Source: Opitutaceae bacterium (GTDB lineage Bacteria; Verrucomicrobiota; Verrucomicrobiia; Opitutales; Opitutaceae). Taken from it: a stretch of DNA of 34,590 bases. Below the pieces are notes generated by a model that worked only from the letters and a program-made list of their open reading frames with translations, had not been told where the DNA came from and did not search any database. The DNA is taken from the NCBI GenBank assembly GCA_030648295.1, contig JAUSID010000106.1, positions 1-34,590 of the forward strand, in the 5' to 3' direction. The position numbers and the translations under genes were made by a program. Positions 33,228 to 34,590 of the stretch are shown here, in pieces. How positions within the stretch are numbered: the stretch's first letter is position 1; every line of letters begins with the position of its first letter.

Positions 33228-34463
33228 CTACTTCCTTTTCTTTTCCCGCGGCGGAATTTTTTTGACCGCTGCAATCACGTCCTCTTCGGCGTACGCCCCG
33301 GCCAGATACGCGGCCGGCTGTCGGCCGTCTTTTTTCCGCAGCTTGAACGCGTCGATCTCCACTCCGGCGACGTCGAGCGCCCGGGCCGAGATCTGTTCAC
33401 GCGTCGCGGTCAGGACCATGAAGTGGTGCACGCTCGCCGTCCGCAGCAGCGACGGATCGTCGATCGAGGCGGCGAGGCCCGCGCCGCCGCCGCCGGTGGT
33501 CACATGCTGGATCGCCCACGCATCCGTCGCGCCTTTGGGCACCAACGGCCGGAAACGCTCGTAGAGATGCGAGTGACCGGAGAGCACGAGATCGACGTGC
33601 GTTTTTCGGAACAGCGGGAGATACGCTTCGTGTCCCCAGAGCGAGGCATGGCCGCCAAAGTTGAACATCGGTGCGTGCAAAAGAACGATTTTCCACGGCG
33701 CCCGGCTCGCCTCCAGATCCCGCGTCACAAAGGTGAACTGCTCGTCCGTGACTTTCGTGGAACGGTAGTCGAGCGACACGATGTGGACCGGCCCGATGTC
33801 GCAGCTGTAGAAAAACCGCTGGGTGCCCGGCTCGCGGAAGTACGCGAGATAGTTGGCGCCATCCTGTTCGTGGTTGCCGATTGAGGGCAGCATCGGGATC
33901 TCGTCGATGACACCGGCCAGCGGATCGAAAAACTCGCTGGACCAGCGCTCGTACTCCGAACCCTTGGCCACGAGATCGCCGGAGTGCAGGATGAACTCGG
34001 GGGAGTGCCGCCGGAAGTTTGCCGCCACCGCCGCGTGCCGATCGGGGTTCGTCCGCGTGTCGCTATACGCGATGAACGTCACGCTTTCCTGCGCCGTGCC
34101 AAACGTCTTGAAGCGGCGCGGGCCCGCCTCATCGGTGCCAACGCTCACGTTGTAGCTGTAGCTGGTGTTCGGCCGCAGTTGCGTGAGCGTCGCTTCGTAA
34201 ATGTAGAACGAGTTCGTGCCGCTTTGGACCGTGACCGGATTGATCGGGCCCAGCGCGCGATCGAGCCGCTTGCCCTCGCCGTAGCGCAACGTCGCCGGCT
34301 CCGCCGTCGTCGTTTCCCAGCGGATGGTTATGCTTTCAGCTGACGGCGCCTGCAAATACGGGCCTTTCGACAGCCGTGCAGCCGGCCCTGGCGAAGGGGC
34401 GAGCGCCCCCACGAGGAGAACAAGAACTGAACGCATCGGGAACGGCGGAATTTTCGGCGGCAT
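33228..34463 (-). CDS. Exported metallophosphoesterase with purple-acid-phosphatase-like N-terminal domain
   Basis: A 411-residue protein. Met at 34463 is used; Met10 (34436, MRSVLVLLVG) gives an equally good signal peptide. Residues about 31-122 are a fibronectin-like domain typical of purple acid phosphatases (KGPYLQAPSAESITIRWET...LRPNTSYSYNV). The catalytic domain follows with D135 (SDTRTN), GD (162-163), GNHE (196-199), H263 (LHAPMF) and GHSH (296-299). D135 is followed by TR rather than the classical DxH, so one metal ligand may differ. The likely role is release of phosphate from organic phosphoesters outside the cytoplasm. The tail is strongly basic (KKIPPREKKRK). The gene stands alone. 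Confidence 0.88.
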   Translation of the reverse strand: MPPKIPPFPMRSVLVLLVGALAPSPGPAARLSKGPYLQAPSAESITIRWETTTAEPATLRYGEGKRLDRALGPINPVTVQSGTNSFYIYEATLTQLRPNTSYSYNVSVGTDEAGPRRFKTFGTAQESVTFIAYSDTRTNPDRHAAVAANFRRHSPEFILHSGDLVAKGSEYERWSSEFFDPLAGVIDEIPMLPSIGNHEQDGANYLAYFREPGTQRFFYSCDIGPVHIVSLDYRSTKVTDEQFTFVTRDLEASRAPWKIVLLHAPMFNFGGHASLWGHEAYLPLFRKTHVDLVLSGHSHLYERFRPLVPKGATDAWAIQHVTTGGGGAGLAASIDDPSLLRTASVHHFMVLTATREQISARALDVAGVEIDAFKLRKKDGRQPAAYLAGAYAEEDVIAAVKKIPPREKKRK

Positions 34464-34590
34464 GGAATGGCGGATGATTTATTGGGAGGTTCGCTCCGCG
34501 CCGTTCGAGGCTCGCCCCGCAGCGACAGAAACGCCCCATGCTACGGACGGGACGACGCCGCAGCCACTCATCCACGGTCAAACCCGGGGC

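Noticed and set aside
33228-33567. Plus-strand frame opposite the phosphatase C-terminus
   Set aside because: It is the antisense of a gene with full metallophosphoesterase motifs and has no own family signal.

Overview
The window is high-GC bacterial DNA, most likely from a member of the Verrucomicrobiota close to the Opitutaceae. The lineage call is an inference from gene content. Support comes from a PSCyt1/DUF1549/DUF1553 protein paired with a DUF1501 protein, an exported sulfatase, a heparinase II/III-like lyase and a purple-acid-phosphatase-like enzyme. The intergenic gaps are also full of dispersed palindromic and short-period repeats. Most starts have no clear Shine-Dalgarno sequence; the first gene is an exception. 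No tRNA, rRNA, integrase, transposase or CRISPR array was recognised.

Left part (1-12.8 kb): a cut-off beta-helix protein and a heparinase II/III-like lyase lie on the minus strand. They are followed by a compact plus-strand operon of five genes (3682-8681): DUF1638, a [2Fe-2S]/ASKHA corrinoid-activating protein, a B12-binding corrinoid protein, a UroD-family (MtaA/CmuA-type) methyltransferase and a homocysteine S-methyltransferase. Together they look like a corrinoid methyl-transfer pathway whose methyl donor is unknown and whose end acceptor is probably homocysteine. Next come an exported PHP-like protein and a LarA-family nickel racemase, closed by a strong intrinsic terminator at 12839-12862.

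Middle (12.9-24.1 kb): a defence island. A remnant of a type I HsdM subunit overlaps by 4 bp the start of a SNF2-type helicase. Then follow a 58-residue ORF, an SMC/Rad50-like ABC ATPase with a CPLC hook-like motif and a C-terminal RN-x4-H (HEPN-like) motif, a type III-like (beta class) DNA methyltransferase, a RhuM-family protein and a type III Res subunit with helicase and PD-(D/E)XK motifs. All run in one direction with overlaps or very short gaps, except for 158 bp between mod and rhuM that is filled by a dispersed inverted-repeat element. The combination is an expanded type III-like restriction locus and is the best candidate here for an uncharacterised defence system.

Right part (24.1-34.6 kb): the DUF1501 and PSCyt1/PSD1 pair on the minus strand; then two lower-GC ORFs that look like integron gene cassettes, each starting a few bases after a GTTGGGC site and each ending at a foldable attC-like site, with no integrase in view; then a sulfatase, a decayed TPR fragment and a metallophosphoesterase.
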